A DNA stretch of 64,000 nucleotides. Source: Acanthacorydalis orientalis. Lineage: Eukaryota > Arthropoda > Insecta > Megaloptera > Corydalidae. Numbering within the stretch: position 1 is the stretch's first letter; each line of letters starts with the position of its first letter. Location of the stretch: contig CM068319.1 of assembly GCA_034766995.1 (NCBI GenBank), positions 17,383,422-17,447,421 of the forward strand, written 5' to 3'. Positions 11,411 through 22,020 of this stretch are shown in pieces. A program made the position numbers and the translations under genes. The notes beneath the pieces are model-generated. The model saw nothing but the letters and a program-made list of their open reading frames with translations. It had not been told where the DNA came from and made no database searches.

Positions 11411-11431
11411 CCTGTATTATAATAATACAGG
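11411..11431. other. Perfect 21 bp palindrome
   Basis: CCTGTATTAT, a central A, then ATAATACAGG: ten-base arms with no mismatch. It lies just after the dispersed repeat and might be the end of that repeat or a hairpin of a decayed element. Confidence 0.85.
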
Positions 11432-11821
11432 AGTACTATTCTACAGTAAAACAATATATATTTTTTGTAATTATATACCTTTATCAGATAATTCTAGTTT
11501 GAATTTGTTTTTTTAAAAAAATAGAAATGAAATAAAAATGCTGTGATAATTTAATAATTTTTTTTATTCAAAAATTGATAATAGTAAAGAAACATCTTTG
11601 TTTTTAAAAAAATGTGAAACATATATTTGTCTATTTCTCAAGTTGGATTGTTCTACCAATGAAATTGCCGGGATTAACTATACAAACTGATTTTTTTAAA
11701 TCAATTGTTATTATTTTATATAACAAATAATATGATGTTTGAGCATCGCGAGGTGCACGTGGTTCTTGGACTAATAGCGAATGATTATCATCAACTAGAT
11801 CCTTCTGTATGCTAGAGGACG
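11432..11821. other. AT-rich noncoding DNA, nothing recognised
   Basis: A minus-strand frame over 11631-11834 has no recognisable motif and overlaps the foldback-like repeat that follows. I do not call it a gene. Confidence 0.35.
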
Positions 11822-11970
11822 ATGGTATCCCCATCGAAATGCGTATAAGCGACTATCAAAAATGTAAATAAGTAACAATCAATAATCATTTATTGAACAT
11901 TTTTAATCCTATTTTTTTATACTTTGCGGCGTGTAAAAATAATTCGTTTGTGAAAATTTCACCAATTAGT
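11822..11970 (+). repeat. Foldback-family repeat, right-arm copy
   Basis: Carries the family order: GACGATGGTATCCCCATCGA, then AATAATCATTTATTGAACAT, then AATTCGTTTGTGAAAATTTC. A left arm is not evident, so this is a partial or decayed copy of the palindromic family described for 15335-15610. Confidence 0.5.
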
Positions 11971-12427
11971 TGGAACTGTATTGATCCATATCTTGCATGT
12001 GTGGCCACTCTAAATAAATATTAACTATATGCTGACGATTTATTTATAGATCGGTTTCAACATTAACACCTATTAGTATTTGTTGATATTTTCTTTGAAG
12101 GTGAATGTATTCTATGACTTCGTCTCTTCCCATAAACTTTTATAGCGGACATCAATGCTGTTAATTAACCATATTTAATGCTAATAGCTAATATCGCTCT
12201 TTGTCGTCATATCTGTCATTTTTCAAGTACACATATATCGCTACAACTTCTTCCTTTTCTGCTCTAAGATGTGCTTTGGGGGTAGAAAGTATATGGATTT
12301 TCTATTATAATGGAACTTGTAAGTATTAGTTTGGTTTAAGAACGGTGTTGTAAGTTTTGTCATAAGACGACACGTGAGAAAAAGTTTAATTTCAAATTAT
12401 GCGACGAGAATTTTCTAGGTAATGACA

Positions 12428-12432
<5 letters not shown>
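11971..12432. other. AT-rich noncoding DNA, nothing recognised
   Basis: No coding frames or repeats recognised before the TA tract and mariner that follow. Confidence 0.35.

Positions 12433-12499
<67 letters not shown>
12433..12499. repeat. (TA)n microsatellite
   Basis: Pure TA repeat of about 66 bp, directly against the left end of the mariner at 12500. A matching tract lies against its other end. Confidence 0.95.
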
Positions 12500-12502
<3 letters not shown>

Positions 12503-13310
12503 ACGAGGGTCATTTGATAAGTATGGTAAAAAGCAAATCGAATACCATTTTTTGGAGAAAATCGATTTTATTTCTCAACATAGTCTCTATTGAGGGCAAC
12601 ACACTTGGTCCAGCGAGTCTGCAAGATACACAGTCACTGCGGCGATGACGTCCTCGTTCGACGAGAATGTCTTCACATCGAGCCAAATTTTCAGGTTTGG
12701 GAAGAGGAAGAATTCGCACGGGGCCAAGTCCGGAGAAATAGGGCAGATGAGGAATCAATTCGAAGCCTAATTCGTGCAATTTTGCCATTGCGACGGTCGA
12801 TTTGTGGGACGGCGCATTATCCCGGTGAAAGAGTACCTTTTTGTGCGCCAATCTTGGCCGTTTTTGTTTCACCTGTGTTTTCAAATTGTCCAATAATGTT
12901 GCATACTAGACTCCTGTTATTGTTTTTTCGTTCGTTGAGTAGTCGACCAGGATGATTCCGAGAAAAACCTAAAAAACAGCGGCCATTACCTTTCTAGTCG
13001 ACAAAACTGTCTTTTCCTTCTTTAGCGCGTTTGTTGTCCTATGCTTTGACTGCTGCTTCGAATCAGGTGTGTAGAGGTGGATCCATGTTTCATCGACGAT
13101 GACGAGTCGACGCAAAAAGGCCAGCTCGTTTTTTCCCATTCTTACGGCAATTGCTACAATGCTTGCTTCAAACATCTGTAGAACGTGAACAACGCGTCAC
13201 TTCTGGCTGAAATTTCACCAATGATAGTTTGAAAAGTGACACTTGATAGCCGTGACGTTACCAAATGAATGGTAGCGCCATATCCTAGTAATTTACCAGA
13301 TTTATCAAAC

Positions 13311-13313
<3 letters not shown>
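12500..13313 (-). mobile_element. mariner element (second type), decayed, inside a TA microsatellite
   Basis: The left end ACGAGGGTCATTTGATAAGT and the right end, read inward CTCGTTTGATAAATCTGGTA, are imperfect inverted repeats. (TA)n abuts both sides, so the target was very likely inside a TA tract. The body is about 0.8 kb against about 1.3 kb for a complete mariner, so part of the 5' coding region is missing. The ends differ from the GGTTGG-type mariners in the window, marking another subfamily, which I do not name. Confidence 0.8.
12510..13175 (-). pseudogene. mariner transposase pseudogene, catalytic half
   Basis: On the minus strand two frames hold the catalytic domain. The segment at 12969-13175 has VDETWIHLYTPDSKQQSK, with the first catalytic Asp of the mariner DD34D triad. 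The segment ending at 12510 has VLFHRDNAPSHKSTVA, with the second Asp, and KLHELGFELIPHLPY. The usual SPDLAP-x-D stretch that should follow is frameshifted. The N-terminal helix-turn-helix region is absent. Two frames plus a shifted third Asp make the gene dead. Confidence 0.85.

Positions 13314-13372
<59 letters not shown>
13313..13372. repeat. (TA)n microsatellite
   Basis: Pure TA repeat of about 60 bp flanking the mariner on its right; with 12433-12499 it forms the interrupted host tract. Confidence 0.95.
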
Positions 13373-13377
<5 letters not shown>

Positions 13378-13789
13378 GGCTTCAAAACCAAAGAAAATAA
13401 TTATTTATTATTCGAATGTTAAATTTAATAAAAAGGCATGGCAGGTGTTTAGACATGAAAGGAGAATATAATGAAAAATAGTAATTTAATTTCTAATAAC
13501 TTATTTTTTATAAAGAAAATTGTGTGGTAGTATATTCCTTTTATGTACAACACTGTAATTAAATTGAATTAAATTAAAAGGAAAGAACGTCACATTTTCA
13601 GTTATGAGACTAAAAATATATGTGTAAATTTTAATACAGCGTAGGAGTTAAAAAACGATTAAAAAAGATCAGTGTTTATTTTATGTTATTTCTTCTTGCT
13701 ATATAATGTTTTCGTGTTATACTTATTTCCAGTTACGGTTCTTTCTAGTACTAGTACTTTTTTTGTAATATTACAAGAGAATGTAATTA
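13373..13789. other. AT-rich noncoding DNA, nothing recognised
   Basis: No gene, end or repeat recognised. Confidence 0.4.
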
Positions 13790-14345
13790 ATTCATCTCGA
13801 AGCTTGTCTGTTTTCGGTCATCCGTCAAACGAACGCTGTGTGTGTATGCGTGCACGTTTATAATATAATATTCAAGACATGGAAATCAAACATAAACCTC
13901 GTGCATAAACTTCAAACGGCGCGTTCACTGACACTCGGGCGAGCAGTTTGATGAACAAATACCTCCATTGTGGGTGTTAACATCATAAGTATACAACATA
14001 TCACACACTTGCGTACGATTCCGAGCTATTTTCGCGCTCGTTAATATGTGACGTAAACACACAGATGCAATGAAACACAATATTAGGAATTCTCGACACT
14101 TTAAATAATTATGGGATTATACGAAGGTTGAGAATGTTTAGAGAACGGCCGATCTGTGTTTGTGGATCGGATGAATGTATATCGACACTTCGGCCATAAC
14201 GACGCTATCGAAATGAAAAATATTTATGTTCATTGTAAGTCTGTTTATCTTATCCTGTCCGAGTATGTAAATCAGTAACGGAAAAATGACACGGTTCAAT
14301 ACGGTCTCACGGACAGACTGTCTAATTGGAAACGGCGACATAATT
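13790..14345. other. CpG-richer block
   Basis: More C+G and CG dinucleotides than the flanks (for example GGCGCGTTCACTGACACTCG near 13918). No long frame with recognisable content on either strand. Possible unique or regulatory sequence. Confidence 0.35.
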
Positions 14346-14482
14346 AATTTCGGAAATTTCGAAACGTTTAATTAAAGTTTGACCAATATGCTGTCATGGT
14401 GCAAGATTAATTAGATTGAATTATTTCAAGAGAAATAGAGTAATTGGTTTATAATAAAGACCTGACTGGAAATTGGAATAGA

Positions 14483-14536
<54 letters not shown>

Positions 14537-15093
14537 GTATATATATGTATATATGTATGTGTACAAATTTTTGATTTTCATAAATATTTAACTTTAAGGC
14601 GTCTCAAAATACACAATTACATCAATTTTATTTTAATGTTTGCATGCGAGTATCTGTTCTGTATTTTTTTTAATGCAACTACCATTCATTTAATTCAATT
14701 CTGTAAAATAATAACTGACCGATTTTTTATCTTGTTCAATATTAATTGTATTTTATTGCATTTGAAACGAAATGGTTGAAAATAAAACTGATTAATATTT
14801 ATTTTAAAGAATATAAAATATTAAAGAAGATCGTTCGATACCAGAAAGAAAATAGGATTGGATGCAGTTGTTTTGAATTCGTTTTGTGTAATTTTGAAAT
14901 GCTGGAAATTGATGCTATAAATAAGTGTTACAAATTATATACTAAAGTAGTTTTTATAGAATTCCGTATGATTTGAGTGTTTTTTTTTGCCAAGTTCTTT
15001 CATGAGTCATATTTTTTGAGTTTATGATAAATATTTGGTGATATTTAGATTCGTACGTTGGGAAAAAAAATAGAAATAAAATTTAAAAAAATT
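14346..15093. other. AT-rich noncoding DNA with a (TA)n tract
   Basis: A TA/TATG tract lies at 14490-14555. The + strand frames at 14444-14976 are translations of that tract and AT-rich flanks, with no family motif. Confidence 0.4.
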
Positions 15094-15101
15094 AATTGTA
15101 A

Positions 15102-15280
15102 CAGTGGCGCGTTACAGTTTCATGGGTTCCAGACAAATTTGTATTAGGAGCCTCGCCGTGTACAGTGTTGAATCAGAGATCTTTCCGGTAATAAGTTTAT
15201 AAAAGATTGATTTGAGGCCCTCCTGTTGGTGGGGGTCCCTCGGAAATTATCATTTATTCCCATAGGATAACGCGTCACTG
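15102..15280. mobile_element. hAT-type MITE with 8 bp target duplication
   Basis: A 179 bp unit begins CAGTGGCGCGTTACAG and ends GATAACGCGTCACTG, inverted repeats typical of hAT miniature elements. The flanking 8-mers are AATTGTAA (15094-15101) and GATTGTAA (15281-15288), matching at seven of eight positions as expected for hAT insertion. The inside is GC-richer than the surroundings (GAGGCCCTCC, GGTGGGGGTCCC) and has no coding capacity, so it depends on a transposase from elsewhere. Confidence 0.8.
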
Positions 15281-15334
15281 GATTGTAATGTCTATAAAAT
15301 ATGTTTTAAGTCAGTATCTTATTGTTGTCGTTTA

Positions 15335-15610
15335 GCGAACAAACCACAAAACATTTTCTGATTAAAACACTTCAACGAATGATTATTGTTCGTTTCTGAT
15401 CGTTTGTTAAGATGTCATTGCGCTATGGTATAGAAACAAACTGACATCAAAATTTTCGGTTCCTTATCGCTCTAAGGAAGAAAGCCATCGCCATCGAAAC
15501 ACACATGAGTAACAATCAAACATGTTTTAATAATTATTTATTGAATATTATTGATTAAAAAAAAATTTATTGTTGGTGAGGCGACAGAAATATTCATTTG
15601 TGAAAGACCT
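15335..15610. repeat. Foldback (palindromic) repeat, best-preserved copy
   Basis: The left arm (ACCACAAAACATTTTCTGAT then TAAAACACTTCAACGAATGA) is the imperfect reverse complement of the right arm (AATTATTTATTGAATATTAT then TGATTAAAAAAAAATTTATT and a GTTGGTGAGG end). The centre holds CGCTCTAAGGAAGAAAGCCA and TCGCCATCGAAACACACATG. The same arms and centre recur elsewhere in the window. There is no coding capacity. This looks like a MITE or foldback element with long arms. I do not recognise it as a named family. Confidence 0.6.
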
Positions 15611-15963
15611 AAGATAGATATTTTATGTATGTTACGTGCAATCTGTGTAGCGTGCGTATCCTTAAAATGTTATTTGAAACTTGTCCTCTTTGAAGAAACG
15701 AGTTTTCTCGCACAAGAATGTACTTTTTGTATGTTAGTACCATTACACATTAAAACAAAACGTGTTCAGTACACGTTTCTTTTTTGTTCTTTTTAATAAG
15801 AGAGAATAGCGCCAAAACTGTTGCATACAAATCGAGTTGACTTCTGGTCGTGTCAGACGTGCTTGGGTCAAAGACGTTGAGTGTCCTTGACAAGACTTGT
15901 TGACTCACTGACTTGTTGACTACATGACGCAGCCGGTTGTTGTTGTAGAAGTACTGTGTATTC

Positions 15964-16031
<68 letters not shown>

Positions 16032-16634
16032 TATATGGAGAAGTATATATGCATGAAAATTATTTTCTTAATACAAAACTGTTCGATGATGAATTCACTT
16101 TTTTCAATTCCTGTTCTTATCGATTACATCATTCACGGTCTATGAGAAAATATTACGGCATACATTTTTCTATTTATTCTTCTTGGAAAATGTATACATT
16201 CTCATGAATAATACGATGAAACATAGATTTGTCGGTAAGTAATATTAACCTGAAACTGATTTACTTTCATATAGATTTGTACGAATGTGTATTTTCGAAT
16301 GATGATGGAACAAGTCAGTGTTTTTCTAAAACGAGATTCGATCGTACGAAAAACTTATGTAAAAGTACACAACAGGGTTGTACCTGAAAATAAATGTAAA
16401 TTGATTTGAATTTTATCTTGATTTTTATCGAGATTCAAACTCGAATTAGTTCACTATTAAACGGTTTTAGAGAATGAAGTTATTTCTTATAAATAAGTAT
16501 AATTGAATTATTTTGTATAAATTATGTATTATACTTTAGTAAACCAGAATTTCAGTAAAAAATAAAGAAAGTTAGGTGTAATACATACTACCAAATGGAA
16601 AAATATTCAAACAGTTAACATAAAATGCCCAAAA
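15611..16634. other. Noncoding DNA with a (TA)n tract
   Basis: The + strand frame at 15551-15796 lacks any recognisable motif. Near 15890-15935 the word GACTTGTTGAC or ACTTGTTGACT recurs with TGACTCA (an AP-1-like word) between. A TA tract is at 15966-16028. Confidence 0.35.
15965..16028. repeat. (TA)n microsatellite
   Basis: Pure TA repeat of about 63 bp. Confidence 0.95.
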
Positions 16635-17170
16635 ACGAATAGTAGCAGCAAATAGAATATTTTTCGCTCTCTTGCCCGTAATGAAATCCAAAAATTTACA
16701 TAGGAAGACCAAAATTCGACTGTATAAAACCTTCATCGGTACTGCCATATCTTATGGAGGTGAAGCGTGGATCATATCAGCTAAGACCGCAGAAATGTTG
16801 AACATCGTCGAAAGAGGAATGCTGAGAAGGATATTTGGGTCAGTAAACGATGGGGGTATATGAAGAATACGCTACAACTTCGAATTATATAAAGTCTATA
16901 AGGAATGAAAAGTCCATCGTTTTTTTTAAAATGCTCCAAGAGTAATAAAAAGAGCTTTGGATGGATAACCAGGTAGGAGAAGACCTATGGGCAAACCGAG
17001 GCTCAGATAGATAGACAATGTAGAGAAGAATTCAGTGGAACTGTTGGGAGTAAGAAACTGGAGAAGGACTGAAAGCAGAGGGATATCTGAAGGCAGAAAA
17101 TTGAACAGGCTAAGGCTTGATTTAGACTGTAGCGCCATTGAAGAAGAACATGAAATGCACGATTGTTTCG
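16635..17170 (+). pseudogene. Non-LTR retrotransposon 3' fragment (post-RT region)
   Basis: The frame reads RIVAANRIFFALLPV, then KSKNLHRKTKIRLYKTFIG, AISYGGEAWIISA and VERGMLRRIFG. This is the conserved stretch following the reverse transcriptase domain in insect non-LTR elements (the RKTK-x-RLYKT, YG-x-E-x-W and LRRIFG words). After a stop near 16860 other frames continue with RRIRYNFELYKVYKE, then MGKPRLR and GVRNWRRT, then a tail TGTAGCGCCATTGAAGAAGA. An internal deletion removed the RW-x-GH region. It is a 5'-truncated dead copy and differs from the RTE-type copies at 28.9, 41.0 and 41.9 kb. Confidence 0.75.
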
Positions 17171-18199
17171 AAAGTAGAGATTCATCAAGAAGTAGCTACT
17201 GGTTATTGATGGCACTTGTGCTATGAATATTTTATATATTACCGAGTATGAATCAATATAATATATAATTTTTTGATTGCGTTTTCACGAAAAACTTGAA
17301 TGTGCACAATCAGTTTTATAATAATAGTAACAAATGCAAATACGACTACTTAGTATTGAAAATCTTGTAGTAGGAGTTGTAAGGAAAAATGTTTATCCAT
17401 ATAACAACATCTTTTATTTTTATTGATGATTCTTTTCCTCGATGTATTCCGAAAAGATTTTATAGTAAAAATCCATTATTTTTAATCTGCAAGAATGCAG
17501 TTTAATCTAAACACGAGCATTTCTACGAAAGATAAAGTGTATGCCTTTTTAACTGTATGTGTCTTAAAATAATTTTATAGTTAGTAAAAAGTAAACTACG
17601 CAACTAACTTATTTTATATAAAACACATTATATATATATATATATATATATATACATAAATATATATTATTGGCAAAGTTTCAATTTGAATATATGTATG
17701 CTTGATGATCTCTTCTTACTATACTCTGTCGTTACGTTTGCCATTTGAAAACGTTTCCTGTCTTAAATGAGATAATTTAAAACAAGAATCGTGTATAACT
17801 GTTTTTAATTTCAATCTACAACAGGAAATAATGTTTTCATTCAAAAATTATCTCTGATAATCAAACGTGTTAGATTGTGTGAAATTTATGGAATGGCTGT
17901 TGCAAAAAGTATTAAAATTGTAACACATTTATGTTAGTTAAAATACTGGAAAACTTTTTCTATATCATTTTCTAGGTCAACAAATTTTTAATCAATACAA
18001 ATATATATATATATATATATGATTCCATCACGAGCTTTATATTTATTCAAGTGCAATTAAGACTTTTTTCGATACAAACATATACAAAACGACAGGGTCA
18101 TAGTGTTTATGTACTTGGTGACATTCTGCGTACATACATACACATAGCTGTACGTCAACTTTTGTGTATACGATAAAAATATTACACAGCGATGGTAAA
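17171..18199. other. AT-rich noncoding DNA, nothing recognised
   Basis: Short TA tracts lie at 17629-17654 and 18000-18020. No gene or element recognised. Confidence 0.4.
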
Positions 18200-18500
18200 T
18201 ATTTGATTAAGCGCGCGCGATTTGTGTACACATGAACGCCGTCGTCGTCGGCGTCGGCGTCGTTTCCCCAAAATGCGGTCCGAGCAAAATATACGAGTGT
18301 GTATGTATAATGGCCGTCGGTGCATGCACGCAAATAACAGTCTGTGTACATGTATATATCGAGTAACAATATTTCCATGACATGCACGCCACGTGCCCGA
18401 GGGACGCTCACTAGCCGCATGAGAAACTTGGACGCGACCCGTTCGGACGTCACGTGACGTTTATCGAGTTAGCTTGTGCTGATCAACAATTATGATTTAC
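18200..18500. other. CpG-rich block with E-box palindromes
   Basis: Contains GCGCGCGCG near 18213, a GTC/GGC triplet run at 18239-18264 and many CG dinucleotides. Two CACGTG words lie at 18390-18395 and 18451-18456. Overlapping minus-strand frames cover it (18043-18453, 18207-18392) without any recognisable domain, so I do not call a gene. The composition and paired E-boxes suggest regulatory DNA. That is inference. Confidence 0.45.
18447..18460. promoter_or_regulatory. Palindromic E-box/CRE-like site
   Basis: ACGTCACGTGACGT is a perfect 14 bp palindrome. It centres on the E-box CACGTG and has ACGTCA/TGACGT half-sites of CRE type on both sides. Such words are bound by bHLH and bZIP factors in animals. 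No nearby promoter or gene can be assigned, so its use is unknown. Confidence 0.4.
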
Positions 18501-18613
18501 TCAGTCACTGGAGATTGCACGGTGGCGTGTTTGAACATTCAAGTCGAAGAAAATTGATTTTATATACACACATTTATTTTATACATACACACACACGCAC
18601 ATGGTAAAAATTA

Positions 18614-19175
18614 TGGTGAAAAGCAAATCAAACACTGTTTTTTTGAAAAAATCGATTTTATTTCTCAACACAGTCTCTATTGAGGTCTATACACTTGGTC
18701 CAGCGAGTCTGCAAAAGTGTGATGTGGTGATGACATCCTCATTCGATGAGAATTTCTTCCCACCGAGTCAAATTTTCAAGTTTGGAAACAGGAACAAGTC
18801 CCACGTGGTCAAATCTGGAGAATAAGGTGGATGAGGAATCAATTCGACGCCTAATTCGTGCAATTTTGCCACTGCGACGGTCGATTTGTCCTGGTGAAAG
18901 AATACTTTTTTGTGCATCAATCTTGTCCGTTTTTGTTTCAGCTCTTCTTTCAACCGGTCCAATAATGTTGTAGAATAGTCTCCTGTTATCGTTTTTCCAT
19001 TCATTACATAGTCGATCAGGATGATTCGTCGCGAATCCTAAAAAAATTGGCCATAATCTTTCCAGCCGACAAAATGGTCTTCGCCTTCTTCGGCGCACTT
19101 TCACCAGTCGTTGTACACTGCTTTGGCAGCTGCGTCGACTCTGGTCTGTAGTGGTGGACCCTCGTTTCTCGAATT
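18614..19175 (-). mobile_element. mariner fragment (second type), truncated by junction
   Basis: From ATTATGGTGAAAAGCAAATC onward this tracks the element at 12500-13313 (same order on the minus strand). It carries VHHYRPES-like, APKKAKTI-like and KLHELGVELIPHPPYSPDL motifs. The region around the second Asp has lost several residues (HQD directly followed by KSTVAVAKL). The outermost left terminus is replaced by a CA repeat. Homology stops at about 19175, where a different mariner begins. Confidence 0.75.
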
Positions 19176-19177
19176 CT

Positions 19178-19722
19178 TAACTATTTCCTAAACCGAAGTT
19201 TCATGAAAAAAATTTTCATACTGTTCGGTGGTCGGTAACTTCTTAAATCCTGATAAAACAATAACATCAGAAAAATATTGTCAGGAAATTAAAAAAAATG
19301 GATGTGAAGTTCCATCATTACAGCCAGAATTAGTCAATCGAAGAGAACCGATTCTTTTTCATGACAACACATTTCACAAATGACTTTAAAAAAATTAAAT
19401 GAACTGGGTTATGAAACCTTATCTCACCCACCTTATTCTGCGGACCTGTCTCCGACAGATTATCATTTTTTTAAACATTTGAGTAATTTGCTACAAAAGA
19501 AGGTCACAAACATCAAGCATCAGATCAAAGCGCTTTCGATGAATTCATTAATTCCAGCACTCCAGAATTCTATCTTGTATGAATAAACAAACTTGTTACC
19601 CATTGGGAGAAATATGTGCAGGCCAATGGTCTTTATTTCGATTAATAAATATAATTTTTAACTAATATATGCATCTTTATACTCGATACATAAAAACCGC
19701 AATTATTTTTGCATCAACCTAA
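19178..19722 (+). mobile_element. cecropia-like mariner, 3' half, fused to another mariner
   Basis: On the + strand it opens with a KPKFHEKNFH-like stretch and contains NPDKTITSEKYCQEIK, NRREPILFHDNT (second catalytic Asp) and LNELGYETLSHPPYSADLSP, then TDYHFFKHL with the third Asp. It ends in the inverted terminus (AATTATTTTTGCATCAACCT then AA) next to TA at 19723. The helix-turn-helix half and the left terminus are absent. The 5' break abuts the oppositely oriented mariner at 18614-19175. Confidence 0.85.
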
Positions 19723-19724
19723 TA

Positions 19725-20149
19725 TACGAGAATGAATACAGAACATAAGCACACATTTCAACGAATTAAGGTTAACAGTAGAAATGCGGCAATCATAAAA
19801 ATTCAACGAATCCGACATGTGATATTGAATAGAATTCGTTTAGCTGATCGAATCGTTGGTATATATATTATATAGGTATATTTATATTAATATACAAAAT
19901 GTCTGGAAACTTACTTATATTTTTAAATTGTTACCGCTTCTAAATTGAAAAAATATATTAAAATAGTATCCAGCCGTGATTCAATTTTGGTTCGTTGTAC
20001 TTTTTCACTCATCGCTGAAACAAATTTTATTGAAACGAACTGCATATTAAGTTGAATGTACAGAGTTACATGCTTGCACTAATATTTTTTAAGAGGTTGT
20101 TGAACTGTCTGAAAAAAAAACATTCCTCACCCAAACAGTATATGCGCGA
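19725..20149. other. AT-rich noncoding DNA, nothing recognised
   Basis: No gene or repeat recognised. Confidence 0.35.
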
Positions 20150-20460
20150 ATATTCATCCAGAGTATACAGCCGTGTGTTATATCTTCGCGTGGTTGTGAT
20201 TCTGATCGTGAATGTACATGCACGATCGTCTGTATGTGTGTTGTGTCCGCGTTAACGCCACTTAATTGAGTTATTATTTCGAGCGATCGGAGTCCTGCCA
20301 GTAGGTGAGCACGGTTAGGTTAGCACGGTCTGCATGGTCAGCTTGTACAACCGATAACGTTTCGTTAAAAGTGCTGGAGACGGCGTCGCTCGTTAATCAT
20401 GTCAACGTTTGTCATAGTGGAAATTTTCGCACGCCGAAACGAGTGATATATGAAACAGAT
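20150..20460. other. CpG-richer block
   Basis: Raised C+G with several CG words (CGGCGTCGCTCG near 20380, TCCGCGTTAACGCC near 20245). GCACGGTTAGGTTAGCACGG near 20310 holds a direct GCACGG repeat. The + frame at 20052-20255 shows no known motif. Possibly unique or regulatory. Confidence 0.35.
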
Positions 20461-20771
20461 AGAACACATTTTTTTTTTATTTAATACCGTATTATGGATA
20501 TTTATGTAATTCGAATTTTTCAATACTGCAATAAAAATCAGTCGTAGGAAGATGTAGAGTTATTTGAAAACGTGTTAAATGTAGTAAATAAAATCTAATT
20601 TTTTCAGACACGAAACACATTTTGTATAATTTACAATCAATATTTCATATCTGATTCAGAACGTTGATTTATTTCTGCTATTTGTAAAGTTTGACTTATA
20701 AAAAATTCATACCTCTCGTGATTCTCAACCTTATATCTTCTGTATAAGGTTTTAGATATTCATTGTACAAT

Positions 20772-20799
20772 CCATATAAGGATCAGAATCCTTATATGG
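20772..20799. other. Perfect hairpin, 12 bp stem and 4-base loop
   Basis: CCATATAAGGAT, loop CAGA, then ATCCTTATATGG: a perfect inverted repeat ten bases before the mariner end at 20810. Confidence 0.85.
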
Positions 20800-20809
20800 G
20801 AACATTATA

Positions 20810-21795
20810 TTAGGTTGGTATAAAAATAATTGCAGTTTTATAGGTTAAAAATTAAATTGATTAATCAAAATACAGACCACACATTTCTCCTAACGGAAAA
20901 CAAGTTTGTTTATTCCTACAAGATAGAATTCTGTAGTCTTGGAATTAACGAATTCATAGAAAGCGCTTTGGGCTGATGCTTGATCTTTGAAAACCTTATC
21001 ACGTAGAAAATTATTCAAATGTTTAAAAAAACGATAATCTGTCGGAGACAAGTCCGCAGAATAGGGTGGGTGAGGTAAGGTTTCATAACCCAGGTCATTT
21101 ATTTTTTTTTAAAGTCATTTGTGAGGCATGTGGTCAGGCATTGTCATGAAGAAGAATTGGTTCTTTTCGATTGACTAATGCTGGCCGTAAACGATGCAAC
21201 TTTTCATGCATTTTTTTCAATTTCCTGACAATATTGTTCTGCTGTTTTTGTTTCGCCAGGATTTAAGAAAATGTAGTGAATGATGGCACTTGTTGACTAC
21301 CAAACACTGACCATAATCTTTTCTACATGAAACTTCGGTTTAGCAAACTGTTTTGGTACCTCTTTTCGATCTAGTCACTGTGATGAACATTTCAGATTGT
21401 TGTAGAGAATCCACTTTCCATCACATGTGACAATTCGATCAATAAAGGGATCATTTTTGTTACTCAAAGAAGCGCAGAGCAGATTTCGTATCACCGAATT
21501 ACTTGATGTTCATTTAATTCATATCCACCTTTTTTGTTTTTCTAATTTGGCTCAAATGTCGAACAACTGTTAAATGGTCAACTGTGAGTTCTTCTGCCAC
21601 CTTTAGAGTTTTTTACGTGAGTCCGCTTCAATGCTAGTTCTTAAATCATTATTGTCTATAACTGAAGGACGTCCAAGACGCTCCTCAACATCAAGGCTTT
21701 CGTTTCTATTACGAAATTTTTGCTAGAAGGTTACAGATTCTCTATCCATGGAATAGACCACTGTCGATTTTTGGAATTTTATCCTGTTTTGTATC
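20810..21795 (-). mobile_element. cecropia-like mariner, the longest copy here
   Basis: The terminus TTAGGTTGGTATAAAAATAA lies next to TA (20808-20809). Reading on the minus strand gives VYSMDRESVTF, RNRNESLDVEERLGRPSVID, NNDLR, a VTCDGKWILYNN motif with the first Asp, RKEPILLHDNA with the second Asp, and HPPYSADLSP then TDYRFF with the third Asp. The three Asp residues of the DD34D triad are thus still visible, though in different frames with several stops. The N-terminal end and the far terminus decay near 21795. Complete family members are about 1.3 kb. Confidence 0.85.
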
Positions 21796-21965
21796 TTAAA
21801 TTAGTTAAGAATAGTTCTTAAAACGGCAACGAGTACGATGAGAGACATTTCGACTGATATATTATTAAATGCTTTTAAGAGTATTTCAGACTCTATATGT
21901 TCCTTTTTATTTTTTAATGTTTTTCTCTGCACCATCTTCCTTTCTTTTTTCAGTTTTTATTTCTG

Positions 21966-22020
<55 letters not shown>

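Noticed and set aside
12590..12955. + strand frame of 121 codons
   Set aside because: Antisense to the decayed mariner transposase on the minus strand; the coding signature is on the other strand.
18043..18453. 136-codon minus frame over the CpG-rich block
   Set aside because: No family motif and a competing frame in the same stretch; raised G+C lengthens frames by chance.
20305..20330. TTAGG-like telomere repeat words
   Set aside because: Only isolated GGTTAGGTTAG words are present, not a tandem array; most other TTAGG words are mariner termini.
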